Notes: generated by a model from the letters alone, not told the origin. A stretch of 6,707 nucleotides of DNA from Dehalococcoidia bacterium (GCA_004377275.1 SOIC01000180.1:1-6707); one strand, 5' to 3'; shown: positions 1 through 6,323, counted from the first letter of the stretch. Made by a program: numbers and translations.

Positions 1-270
1 TTCTTTCAGGTGCCCTGTGCCCGAATGGTGGAGTGCTTCGATGACCAAGTCGCTAGACTGAAAGACGCAGTACGGGAGTTTAATGCCGACGGTATCATTT
101 TCCAGCGGATGAAGTTCTGCGACCCCTGGGCAGGCGATGGGCACAATCTTTACTGGAGGATGAAGGAAGAAGGCATCCCGTTCTTAGGCCTGGAAAGGGA
201 GTATCAGGTTCCAGCCTCCGGGCAGGTCAAAACCCGTGTACAGGCATTCCTGGAACAGATGGGCAAGTGA
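1..270 (+). CDS. 2-hydroxyacyl-CoA dehydratase / benzoyl-CoA reductase family subunit, C-terminal part (5' end outside window)
   Basis: The frame is open from base 1 (it begins Phe-Phe-Gln before the first GTG), so the gene enters from the left and only its last ~89 codons are visible. The visible part fits the C-terminal domain of HgdB/BcrC-type subunits (HGD-D family): an 'ADGIIFQRMKFCDPW' segment, then 'EEGIPFLGLEREY' and the closing 'GQVKTRVQAFLEQM' helix. In this family the Cys of the 'FCD' segment (TGC at 118-120) is normally one of three ligands of a [4Fe-4S] cluster at the active site; the other two would lie outside the window. These subunits work as heterodimers with a second homologous subunit, and the next gene encodes one. 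The stop at 268-270 lies 34 bases before the next ATG, so cotranscription is likely. Family assignment is firm. Dehydratase versus aromatic-ring reductase cannot be decided. Confidence 0.88.
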   Translation, partial: FFQVPCARMVECFDDQVARLKDAVREFNADGIIFQRMKFCDPWAGDGHNLYWRMKEEGIPFLGLEREYQVPASGQVKTRVQAFLEQMGK

Positions 271-304
271 CCTAGATGCAGAAAATAATCGGAAGGGGGA
301 GAAT

Positions 305-1612
305 ATGGCTATACTGGGAAAAGAGCGACAGGAGGACTGGGAGGTCGTCTACGAAGGGGCAACAGGGTTAATCGACCTGTACGAAGAGGACCCTGAGTCT
401 AAGGGCATGAACGGGATAGCTAGGGGTTTCCGTGGGTTCTTGGAAGACCTGTTTCAAGCTATAGACGAGGGAAGGCCGATCGTATGGCACAACTGTGGTT
501 GTTCGCCAGAGTTGATCAAGGGGCTCGAAGGTGTCCAGACGTGCCCTATTGAGGTGTTGACCGTGTTACAGAATCTGGTGGGGGAAGTGGACTATACAGT
601 GGCTTTGATCGATGAGGCGGAGGCCCACGGGGTGGCTCCGGAGGTCTGTTCTATAGACAAGGCGGCTGTAGGTACCGTCCTCAACGATCTCTACCCCGAG
701 CCAGCCTGCATGCTGTATCACAACACGCCCTGCGATTCTCAGATCGCGGCCATTAAGTGCCTCACCGCGCTTACCAAAAGGCCTATGCGCTTGATGGACG
801 TTCCTTACCTGTCTGGCGACCGTGAGGTCCGATATCTGGCGAAGCAGTTCCGGGAGGCCATTCCGTTCCTTGAGGAGCATACGGGCAGAAAGTTTAGCTG
901 GGAGAGATTTCGCCAGGTGTGTGAGGAGTCAAATCGCACTGCAGAGTATCTGCGCGACTGGAATGAGCTTCGGCGGCACACACCCTGCCCGCAGGTGAGC
1001 AAACTCGTGGCCCTCAACACGGCCCTGCTGGTTGCCTTTTCCGGGGATCCTGAAGGCACCACCATAGCCAAGGCGTTTCGTGATGAGGCCAAGGAACGCA
1101 TTGAGAGAGGGGAGAGCACAATTGAGGGAGGGGAGCTCTATCGTGCCATTTGGTATCAAGACCCGGTGTGGTTTGACCTGCAGTTCTATGACTGGATGGA
1201 AAGCGAGCTCAAATTGGTCATCCCCATGGACCTTTTCGGCTATTATGCTCCGGAGGCGGTCATCGATACTTCGACCCCAGAATCCATGCTGGAGGGCCTG
1301 GCGCGTAAAGACCTGAGGGTGTTGCCTATGTCGAGACAATTTAAGGGCCCCATAGACTACTTCATCGACGATTACCTGCGGTTGTGCGCAGACTATCAGG
1401 TAGATTTTGGGATCTTTGCCGGTCATGTCGCCTGCAAGCATGGCCTTGGAGGCATCGGCCTATTTCGGGAAGCTTCCCGGGAAGCGGGTATCCCTCTCCT
1501 CTACTTTGAATTTGACATGTTTGACCCGAGGGTCACTCCAGTTGAGACAATCCAAGACGACATAACTCATTTTATCGAGGATGTGGTCAGACCTAGGAAG
1601 GAGGCGGCGTGA
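305..1612 (+). CDS. 2-hydroxyacyl-CoA dehydratase / benzoyl-CoA reductase subunit B-like protein (435 aa)
   Basis: Likely the second Fe-S subunit of the enzyme begun upstream; such heterodimers take one low-potential electron from an ATP-driven activator and either dehydrate a 2-hydroxyacyl-CoA or reduce an aromatic acyl-CoA. Recalled by eye against BcrB of Thauera, the order of motifs matches along the length. The three expected cluster cysteines are Cys115 ('EVCSIDKAAVG'), Cys143 ('TPCDSQ', before 'IKCLTALTKRP') and Cys377 ('GHVACKHG', before 'FDMFDPR'). The length is close to that of BcrB. Additional cysteines at 64, 66 and 80 sit in a 'HNCGCS' stretch near the N-terminus. The ATG at 305 is chosen because a purine-rich AAGGGGG (293-299) lies 5 bases upstream; a GTG at 236 in the same frame would overlap the preceding gene and lacks support. 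The 3' end overlaps the activator gene by 4 bases. Substrate unknown. Confidence 0.9.
   Translation: MAILGKERQEDWEVVYEGATGLIDLYEEDPESKGMNGIARGFRGFLEDLFQAIDEGRPIVWHNCGCSPELIKGLEGVQTCPIEVLTVLQNLVGEVDYTVALIDEAEAHGVAPEVCSIDKAAVGTVLNDLYPEPACMLYHNTPCDSQIAAIKCLTALTKRPMRLMDVPYLSGDREVRYLAKQFREAIPFLEEHTGRKFSWERFRQVCEESNRTAEYLRDWNELRRHTPCPQVSKLVALNTALLVAFSGDPEGTTIAKAFRDEAKERIERGESTIEGGELYRAIWYQDPVWFDLQFYDWMESELKLVIPMDLFGYYAPEAVIDTSTPESMLEGLARKDLRVLPMSRQFKGPIDYFIDDYLRLCADYQVDFGIFAGHVACKHGLGGIGLFREASREAGIPLLYFEFDMFDPRVTPVETIQDDITHFIEDVVRPRKEAA
1596..1604 (+). promoter_or_regulatory. Ribosome binding site fixing the GTG start of the activator
   Basis: GGAAGGAGG lies inside the last codons of the preceding gene and ends 4 bases before the GTG at 1609. 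The GTG overlaps the preceding TGA as GTGA, which indicates translational coupling. This start puts the GIDIGS nucleotide-binding motif at residues 9-14, as is usual for the family, so no other start is needed. Confidence 0.75.
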
Positions 1613-2418
1613 AGAACGGGTTGATTACTGCCGGCATAGACATAGGCTCTACTACCAGCAAAGCGGCTCTGTGGATCGATGATCACCTGAAGTCTTACGT
1701 CATCGGCCCCAGCACAACGAATCCGCGTGCGACGGCACGCGAATGCTATGAAAGGGTTCTTCAGGATGCCGGACTGCAGGACGATGACGTTGCATATATC
1801 GTTGGCACAGGCTATGGTCGGGCCAAGGTATCTTTCGCGGATGAGAACATATCCGAGCTTTCGGCTCATGGCAAAGGAGCCAAGACCCTGCTGCCATCAG
1901 CGCGCACCGTCATTGATATCGGCGGACAGGACACCAAGGTCGTGCTTCTGGATGCCGGTGGGCGGATGCTTGAGTATGTAATGAACGACAAATGCGCTGC
2001 TGGAACGGGCCGGTTTTTGGAGTTCATCGCACGCAGCTTGGGAATAGAAGTCAAGGACCTTGCGAGATTGCATGCAAATGGTAACTACCAGCCTGTAAGG
2101 CTCAGCAGCATGTGCAGCGTGTTCATTGAGTCGGAGGTCATCAACCTGGTCAACGATGAGGTTCCCCTACCATTCATCGTCCAGGGGTTACATCAATCCA
2201 TCGCCAATCGTGTCGCCGCCCTGGTCAAGAGGGTGGGTCTAGTGGAGGATGTGGTCATTACCGGGGGGGTGGCCAAGAACGCTGGCGTAGTGGATGCTCT
2301 GCAGCGAAATCTACGGGTCAAACTCAAGACATTTCCCGACGGCGTTGACCCCCAGATGATGGGAGGCATCGGAGCCGCTGTCATAGCCAAGGAGATGTAT
2401 CTCAAGCGAAATCAATAG
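1609..2418 (+). CDS. ATP-dependent activator of 2-hydroxyacyl-CoA dehydratase / benzoyl-CoA reductase (HgdC/BcrD type, 269 aa)
   Basis: Member of the BcrAD/BadFG/HgdC ATPase family (actin/hexokinase fold). These proteins form dimers that share one [4Fe-4S] cluster and use ATP to push an electron at very low potential into the partner enzyme. Visible motifs are the phosphate-1 loop 'GIDIGSTTSK' (9-18), the 'VGTGYGR' turn (65-71), the phosphate-2 loop 'VIDIGGQDTK' (101-110), Cys129 in 'NDKCAAGTGRFLE', Cys169 in 'SSMCSVFIESEVI', and the adenosine motif 'VITGGVAKN' (216-224). Cys129 and Cys169 correspond to the two cysteines that bind the inter-subunit cluster. At 269 aa it is the short HgdC/BcrD/BzdQ form, not the longer BcrA/BzdP form. 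Only one activator gene is visible, which is typical of the homodimeric dehydratase activators, but a second subunit could lie left of the window. Confidence 0.93.
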   Translation: MKNGLITAGIDIGSTTSKAALWIDDHLKSYVIGPSTTNPRATARECYERVLQDAGLQDDDVAYIVGTGYGRAKVSFADENISELSAHGKGAKTLLPSARTVIDIGGQDTKVVLLDAGGRMLEYVMNDKCAAGTGRFLEFIARSLGIEVKDLARLHANGNYQPVRLSSMCSVFIESEVINLVNDEVPLPFIVQGLHQSIANRVAALVKRVGLVEDVVITGGVAKNAGVVDALQRNLRVKLKTFPDGVDPQMMGGIGAAVIAKEMYLKRNQ

Positions 2419-2457
2419 ATGCGTACCGCTAACTTCTGAAAAAGAAAGGAGGATGAT

Positions 2458-2898
2458 ATGCCCTATTTCAAGGACTCCGATGAATGCGACAAGATTCTGG
2501 GTGGCTTCTTTCGTCAAATGGCGGAGGAAGTAAAGAAGGGAGATGAAGAGATTGTTGAGATACAGAACAAGCTAGCCGAGATCGGCCTGATCGTAAAATT
2601 CGTGTGGCGTGATCCTGTGCTGACCCTTACGCTCGACTTCACCCAAGATCCCTTCACGGTCCATATCAACGACGATACAATCGCCGCTACGGCCACATTC
2701 ACCCTGACCGCAGACAATGGACACAAGTTCTGGCATGGCCAGATTAACCTGGCCAAGGCCTTAACCACAAAAACCATTGTGGCCCGTGGTTCTATTCCTA
2801 AAATTCTTAAGCTGTTACCTGTAATCAAACCGCTCTATATCAGATATCCAGCCTATCTGAAGGAACAGGGACGAGCCGATCTGGTGTTAAGCGAATAA
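2458..2898 (+). CDS. SCP2-like sterol-carrier / lipid-binding domain protein (146 aa)
   Basis: A small soluble protein with no signal peptide or membrane segment. After a charged helix (residues ~15-45, 'MAEEVKKGDEEIVEIQNKLAEIG') comes an SCP2-type alternation of strands and helices. Examples are 'VHINDDTIAATATFTLTADN' (68-87), then 'FWHGQINLAKAL' (91-102), where a helix follows the Gly of the strand turn, then 'TIVARGSIPKILKLLPVI' (106-123), which matches the usual 'i.G....l..l.p'. SCP2 domains bind fatty acyl chains, acyl-CoAs or sterols in a hydrophobic tunnel. Here a role in holding or handing over a lipophilic acyl-CoA to the neighbouring enzymes is an inference. The start is supported by AAGGAGG (2446-2452) 5 bases upstream. 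It lies 39 bases after the activator and 3 bases before the next gene, so it reads as part of the same operon. The family assignment rests on pattern recognition and is moderately strong. Confidence 0.72.
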   Translation: MPYFKDSDECDKILGGFFRQMAEEVKKGDEEIVEIQNKLAEIGLIVKFVWRDPVLTLTLDFTQDPFTVHINDDTIAATATFTLTADNGHKFWHGQINLAKALTTKTIVARGSIPKILKLLPVIKPLYIRYPAYLKEQGRADLVLSE

Positions 2899-2901
2899 TT
2901 C

Positions 2902-3666
2902 ATGAATCCATTTGACCCATATTTACAACGAATCAGGGATTACAATAAGGATCTGGAGAAAAAAGGTAGGAGAGTGCGGGTATGGTTTGCCGATCCGCTC
3001 AGCGGCGGCGGGGTGACTCCAAGCCAGGCCGCGTCTCCCCCAATCTTGAAAGAGAACACGGCGGTTGAGTTGGGAGGTCCCCAAACAGCCGGCTCCACAT
3101 TTATGATCTGGACCAAAGATGTCTCGCTCATATCCGATGGACAGATAATGCTGGTTGGTCCCGACTTTAGTGAAGCAAATGGAGGAACTCTGCCATTCGG
3201 ACAGGTTACGCTGGTTGGTGGTCTGGCCCTCAGCAAGGAGATTCAGTCACGTCTGGAAAGGGAGCAATATGCTGCCGAGCGGGTTCCTGGATATATGGTC
3301 CGCAGCACAGGCGGGCGAATTTGGTCCCGTGTGAGCGATCAAGCCCTGGACAATGGATTCTCCTTTCGTTCATTAGGAGCCACTATTCTTTGTCATCTTC
3401 GTGCCGAGCTGGCGGCCGTAAATGTGGCAGAGATCCTATTTGTGACTTCATCGGTTGAGGATGTGCAGAATCTTGAGAAAATCGGGGCTCAGGTGAGGAA
3501 GCTGTCTCACGATCTACGCCGGCAGCGCATCAAAGAGACAGCCAATGGGGGATATGAGTGTGATACCGACATCTCCTGTGAAGTCTGCCCAGATAACGAG
3601 GTATGCTCTGAAATCCGTAAGATAATAACCATCCGCAAGAAGGGCAGTCAATCGAGGCCCGCGTGA
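2902..3666 (+). CDS. Acetyl-CoA synthase / CO dehydrogenase beta-subunit-like protein (CdhC/AcsB middle region) with C-terminal Cys cluster (254 aa)
   Basis: The core resembles the middle of CdhC/AcsB: 'VELGGPQ' (55-61), 'ISDGQIMLVGPDFSE' (77-91), 'LPFGQVTLVGG' (97-107), 'LERE' (118-121), 'GRIWSRVSDQALDNGFSFRSLGATIL' region (138-163) and 'VNVAEILFVTSSVEDV' (173-188). These match in order the beta-subunit pattern of GPD, a G-x-V-AG strand, an LER helix, a W-x-R-I segment and a final 'kvqvtiiTd' strand. The protein stops soon after Cys220-x5-Cys226-x2-Cys229-x5-Cys235 ('CEVCPDNEVC'). This may be a modified version of the first A-cluster cysteines (C-x2-C-x8-C in acetyl-CoA synthase). The later cysteines, including the Cys-Gly-Cys that binds the distal Ni, are absent, so acetyl-CoA synthesis is unlikely; an Fe-S electron-transfer or acyl-CoA-binding role is possible. 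No clear Shine-Dalgarno site precedes the ATG, which is 3 bases after the previous TAA, so translation is probably coupled. Exact function unknown. Confidence 0.75.
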   Translation: MNPFDPYLQRIRDYNKDLEKKGRRVRVWFADPLSGGGVTPSQAASPPILKENTAVELGGPQTAGSTFMIWTKDVSLISDGQIMLVGPDFSEANGGTLPFGQVTLVGGLALSKEIQSRLEREQYAAERVPGYMVRSTGGRIWSRVSDQALDNGFSFRSLGATILCHLRAELAAVNVAEILFVTSSVEDVQNLEKIGAQVRKLSHDLRRQRIKETANGGYECDTDISCEVCPDNEVCSEIRKIITIRKKGSQSRPA

Positions 3667-3698
3667 TAAAGATGGAGAGGATTCAATTAACCTCCCTG

Positions 3699-3727
3699 TT
3701 GACACAGGAAGAGTATGGGCATAAAAT
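3699..3727 (+). promoter_or_regulatory. Predicted sigma-70-type promoter
   Basis: TTGACA (3699-3704, perfect -35) is followed after exactly 17 bases by TAAAAT (3722-3727, five of six bases of the -10 consensus). The expected start site is near 3733-3735. It lies 33 bases past the CdhC-like gene and points toward the oxidoreductase remnant and the acyl-CoA ligase, so it probably drives the ligase from a leader of about 330 bases. Confidence 0.65.
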
Positions 3728-3756
3728 GCCATTCACCGATCTTTATTGGTGATGGC
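3728..3756. repeat. Inverted repeat at the predicted transcription start (possible operator)
   Basis: Left arm GCCATTCACC (3728-3737) pairs with right arm GGTGATGGC (3748-3756): nine base pairs with one bulged T and a 10-base centre. It begins immediately after the -10 box. No T-run follows it, so it is not a typical intrinsic terminator, and a transcript starting near 3734 would lack most of the left arm. A DNA operator that blocks the promoter is the simplest reading; this is inference. Confidence 0.5.
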
Positions 3757-3854
3757 TAACCACTGCCTATTAAGCAATTCGATAATACTTACAATGATAT
3801 TAGACGAAAACCGAAGGTGTAGCTTCACTTTATTATTAGGATGGAGGTGCTGAA

Positions 3855-4036
3855 ATGTATGGAGGCCATGGCAAGATTCTAAGGGTCAATTTATCGGAGG
3901 CTGAGGTTTCAAAGGAAGATATTCCTGAAGATCTTTTTACAGGTACTTGACTGGTGCCGGGCTGGCAACCCATTATCTCTATCATGATGTTCCCTAGGGG
4001 GCAGACCCGCTGGGTCCTGAAAACGAGCTTATACAC
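3855..4036 (+). pseudogene. Remnant of an aldehyde:ferredoxin oxidoreductase N-terminus (frameshift, in-frame stop, truncated)
   Basis: From the ATG at 3855 the frame reads 'MYGGHGKILRVNLSEAEVSK...' up to 'DLFTGT' and stops at TGA (3948-3950). In another frame the match resumes at 3944 with 'YLTGAGLATHYLYHDVP', hits a TAG at 3995-3997, and continues 'GADPLGPENELI'. Joined, this is the standard start of the AOR family N-terminal domain (GG.GKILRV.L.. , Y..G.GLA..YLY..VP.G.DPLGPEN.L), which carries the beginning of the tungsten-pterin binding fold. A one-base loss near 3942-3944 and a nonsense change explain the breaks. Recognisable similarity ends near 4033; the remaining ~550 codons of a normal gene are missing, removed before the ligase start. 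GGAGG at 3843-3847 is the old ribosome binding site, 7 bases before the ATG. Active relatives reduce acids or oxidise aldehydes with ferredoxin; this copy cannot. Confidence 0.85.
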
Positions 4037-4065
4037 GTTGGTAACGGATGTAAAGGGAGGTAATC

Positions 4066-5793
4066 ATGGAAAAGATCTGGTTGAAGAGCTATGATCCTGG
4101 GGTGCCCTATGCTATGAACTATCCCAATCATACCCTGCGGCAATTGCTGGAGGAATCAGCACGCCGCTATGCCGATTGTACCGCCATTATCTTTCCTGGA
4201 GCCTTCGGTGATGAGTCTATGATGAGCTACAGGGAACTGGAAAAGGCGTCCAATAAGCTGGCCAACGCTCTTCTGGAAATGGGGGTTAAGAGAGGCGATA
4301 GGGTGGCCCTGCTCATGCCCAACTGTCCCCAGTTCGTCATCAGCTACTACGCTGTTCTTAGGGCAGGAGCCATAGTGGTAGCCACCAATCCGCTGTACTC
4401 GCCACGGGAGATGGAGTTTCAGCTAAAGGACTGCGGTGCAGAGACGATAATCGTCCTCAGCCTGTTCTACAAGATGATCATGGGCCTGAAGGAGCGAACT
4501 AGCCTGAAAAACGTGGTAGTAACCAATATCAAGGAGTACCTGCCTCCGCAGAGCCGTAAGGCGTTCGTTGCTTTTATGGAAAAACAGGAGGGGCATCGCG
4601 TCAGAATCCCCAGGGTAAAGAATATCTATAAGTTTCAGGATCTGTTACATCGCTTCAGCACCACATCGCCTGCGGTGAAGACAGACCCCGACGATGTTGC
4701 TATGTTGCAATATACGGGGGGGACCACCGGCCTCAGCAAGGGGGCGATAGCTACACACCGCAACGTAGTTGCCAACGTCTACCAGATGAGATCTTGGGCA
4801 ATCCCCATAGGTCTGAATCAGGGGGAGGAGGTGGTCATGGGGGTTATGCCCCTCTTCCACGTATATGGCATGGTTACGGTAATGCATTTCTCCGTGCTCA
4901 CTGGCTCTGCAATGGTGTTGCTGCCCCGCTTTGAAACCGAGCAGGTGCTTAAGGCAATCAATCGATACCGGCCCGCTTTCTTCCCCGGCGTTCCTACCAT
5001 GTACGTTGCCATCAACAACTTCGCCGAAGTGAGCAAATACGACTTGCGCTCTATCAAGGCCTGCGTTAGCGGAGCTGCACCGCTTCCCTTGGAGGTGCAA
5101 CAGGAGTTCGAGAGGCTCACTGGAGGCAAGCTGGCGGAGGGCTATGGCCTGAGCGAGGCCCCTGTTGTTGTAACCGCGAATCCCATGATCGGGGTGCGCA
5201 AGACAGGAAGCATTGGATTGCCCATATCGAATGTTGAGGCAAGAATAATGGACGCGGAGACCGGCGAGAAGGAGATGCCCCTGGGCGAGATCGGTGAGCT
5301 AGCCATCAGGGCACCCCAGGTGATGAAGGGATACTGGAACCGGCCAGAGGAGACGGCTATGGTGTTGCGTGCTGAGTGGCTCTATACCGGTGACCTGGCC
5401 AGGATGGATGAGGATGGATTCATATTCATAGTAGACCGCAAAAAGGAGATGATTATCGCCGGCGGTTTTAACATCTATCCTCGCGAGATCGAGGAGGTCC
5501 TCTACGAGCACCCCAAGGTCAGGGAGGCGGCGTGTTATGGCGTTCCTGATCCCTACCGGGGGCAGACGGTGAAAGTAGCCATAGTTCTCAAGGAGGGAGA
5601 GAGTGTTACTGAGGATGAGATCATCGAGTTCTGCCGACCTCGCCTGGCCCGCTACAAAATACCCAAGCTTATTGAGTTCAGGGATGCACTGCCCAAGTCC
5701 CTCATCGGTAAGGTGCTGCGTCGGGTGCTGGTAGAAGAGGAAGAAAAGAAGGCCAAAGCTGGAGAAGCGCAGAAACAGCAGGCCCAGAAGTAA
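4066..5793 (+). CDS. AMP-forming acyl-CoA ligase (long-chain fatty acid--CoA ligase-like, 575 aa)
   Basis: Activates a carboxylic acid to its CoA thioester through an acyl-adenylate, using ATP and CoA. The adenylate-forming motifs are complete: the phosphate loop 'YTGGTTGLSKG' (216-226), 'PLFHVYG' (262-268), 'SGAAPLP' (335-341), 'EGYGLSE' (358-364), 'YTGDLA' (440-445), the hinge 'DRKKEMIIAGGFNIYPREIE' (457-476), and the C-terminal catalytic Lys549 in 'PKSLIGKVLRR'. Length and N-terminal 'HTLRQLLEESARRYAD' fit the FadD-like group. The last ~20 residues are a Glu/Lys/Gln-rich tail of no known role. The start is supported by AAAGGGAGG (4052-4060) 5 bases upstream. It stands 272 bases from the oxidoreductase remnant's start and downstream of the predicted promoter at 3699. 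Substrate is not readable: fatty, aromatic or hydroxy acids are all possible. It may supply the acyl-CoA for the upstream dehydratase/reductase system. Confidence 0.93.
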   Translation: MEKIWLKSYDPGVPYAMNYPNHTLRQLLEESARRYADCTAIIFPGAFGDESMMSYRELEKASNKLANALLEMGVKRGDRVALLMPNCPQFVISYYAVLRAGAIVVATNPLYSPREMEFQLKDCGAETIIVLSLFYKMIMGLKERTSLKNVVVTNIKEYLPPQSRKAFVAFMEKQEGHRVRIPRVKNIYKFQDLLHRFSTTSPAVKTDPDDVAMLQYTGGTTGLSKGAIATHRNVVANVYQMRSWAIPIGLNQGEEVVMGVMPLFHVYGMVTVMHFSVLTGSAMVLLPRFETEQVLKAINRYRPAFFPGVPTMYVAINNFAEVSKYDLRSIKACVSGAAPLPLEVQQEFERLTGGKLAEGYGLSEAPVVVTANPMIGVRKTGSIGLPISNVEARIMDAETGEKEMPLGEIGELAIRAPQVMKGYWNRPEETAMVLRAEWLYTGDLARMDEDGFIFIVDRKKEMIIAGGFNIYPREIEEVLYEHPKVREAACYGVPDPYRGQTVKVAIVLKEGESVTEDEIIEFCRPRLARYKIPKLIEFRDALPKSLIGKVLRRVLVEEEEKKAKAGEAQKQQAQK

Positions 5794-5902
5794 CGATAGT
5801 TCCTCGTGTTTGGTGCAGTCCTCTAGCCTTTATATAAATACGTAATAGTCAGGATCGGCTGCTGTAGACATCAGGCTGGTAGATGTAAAATACCCCTCTT
5901 TT

Positions 5903-5927
5903 CGCGTTCAGCTTTGAGCTTAACGCG
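5903..5927. terminator. Stem-loop between convergent genes (possible terminator)
   Basis: CGCGTT (5903-5908) pairs with AACGCG (5922-5927); inside, after one C/T mismatch, AGCT (5910-5913) pairs with AGCT (5917-5920) around a TTG loop. The stem is ten pairs long. No T-run follows on either strand, so it is not a textbook intrinsic terminator. Its place between the ligase end (5793) and the minus-strand GYD gene end (6030) is what suggests termination or 3'-end protection. Nothing else in 5794-6029 looks like a gene. Confidence 0.35.
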
Positions 5928-6029
5928 GTTCGGAGTTAGTGCAAAGGTCACTCTACCCAACCACCCGAGATGGCAACGTTCTCTGCCAGTGTACAGGAAT
6001 CCTGGCCAACTAAGGGGGTTAAACCTTCT

Positions 6030-6323
6030 TTAGATCTCTGCCACCACTTTGAAGAAGTCTGTCACCGGCATGGCTGGCATGGTTTGAGTGCTTAACGCTC
6101 CCAGCATGGATATAGCCGCAGAGCATTTGGCGACCTTGGCGAAGTCCTCAGGGCCTTCGATCACGGCGACAAAATCGTATTGCCCTAGTGTGGCATAAGC
6201 CGCAGTGATCTTTGCCCCTTCAGCGGCCAGGATCTCGTTGTATTTGGCCAACCTTTTTGGAGCATCCTTGAGATTCTTGGCACCTTCGGGAGTCATCTTC
6301 ATCAGTACAACATAGTTTGCCAT
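6030..6323 (-). CDS. GYD domain protein (97 aa)
   Basis: A small soluble protein of the GYD family (alpha/beta ferredoxin-like fold, function undefined). It opens 'MANYVVLMKMTPEGAKNLKDAP', a beta strand then helix as usual for the family. The signature is 'LGQYDFVAVIEGPED' (Gly-x-Tyr-Asp then a strand), followed by a helix ('FAKVAKCSAAISMLG') and a final strand with 'MPVTDFFKVVAEI'. The ATG at 6323 is preferred over a TTG at 6359 because of the adjacent AAGGAGG and because the family begins with this strand. It runs opposite to the acyl-CoA ligase and lies 100 bases downstream of the FAD oxidoreductase on the same strand, so it may be its operon partner or have its own promoter. GYD proteins often sit beside metabolic genes without a known reaction. 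Confidence 0.85.
   Translation of the reverse strand: MANYVVLMKMTPEGAKNLKDAPKRLAKYNEILAAEGAKITAAYATLGQYDFVAVIEGPEDFAKVAKCSAAISMLGALSTQTMPAMPVTDFFKVVAEI

Noticed and set aside
10..12. GTG at 10 as a true start of an 86-aa protein
   Set aside because: The frame stays open to base 1 and the peptide is the C-terminal domain of a much longer family.
236..304. GTG at 236 as start of the 435-aa subunit gene
   Set aside because: It would overlap the preceding gene, adds 23 residues with no family resemblance, and the ATG at 305 has a purine-rich ribosome binding site.
929..1441. 170-codon open frame on the minus strand
   Set aside because: It lies wholly inside the dehydratase/reductase subunit on the other strand; the peptide resembles no family and has no ribosome binding context.
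3836..4036. 66-codon minus-strand frame across the intergenic region
   Set aside because: The plus strand of the same bases encodes a clear AOR remnant; the minus-strand peptide resembles nothing.
4645..5100. 151-codon open frame on the minus strand
   Set aside because: Antisense to the core motifs of the acyl-CoA ligase; no recognisable protein.
5926..5936. tRNA-like GGTTCG stretch
   Set aside because: No acceptor, D or anticodon arms can be folded around it.
5985..6006. GCCAG/CTGGC inverted repeat near the 3' end of the GYD gene as a terminator
   Set aside because: Only five pairs around a 12-base loop, and no T-run on either strand.
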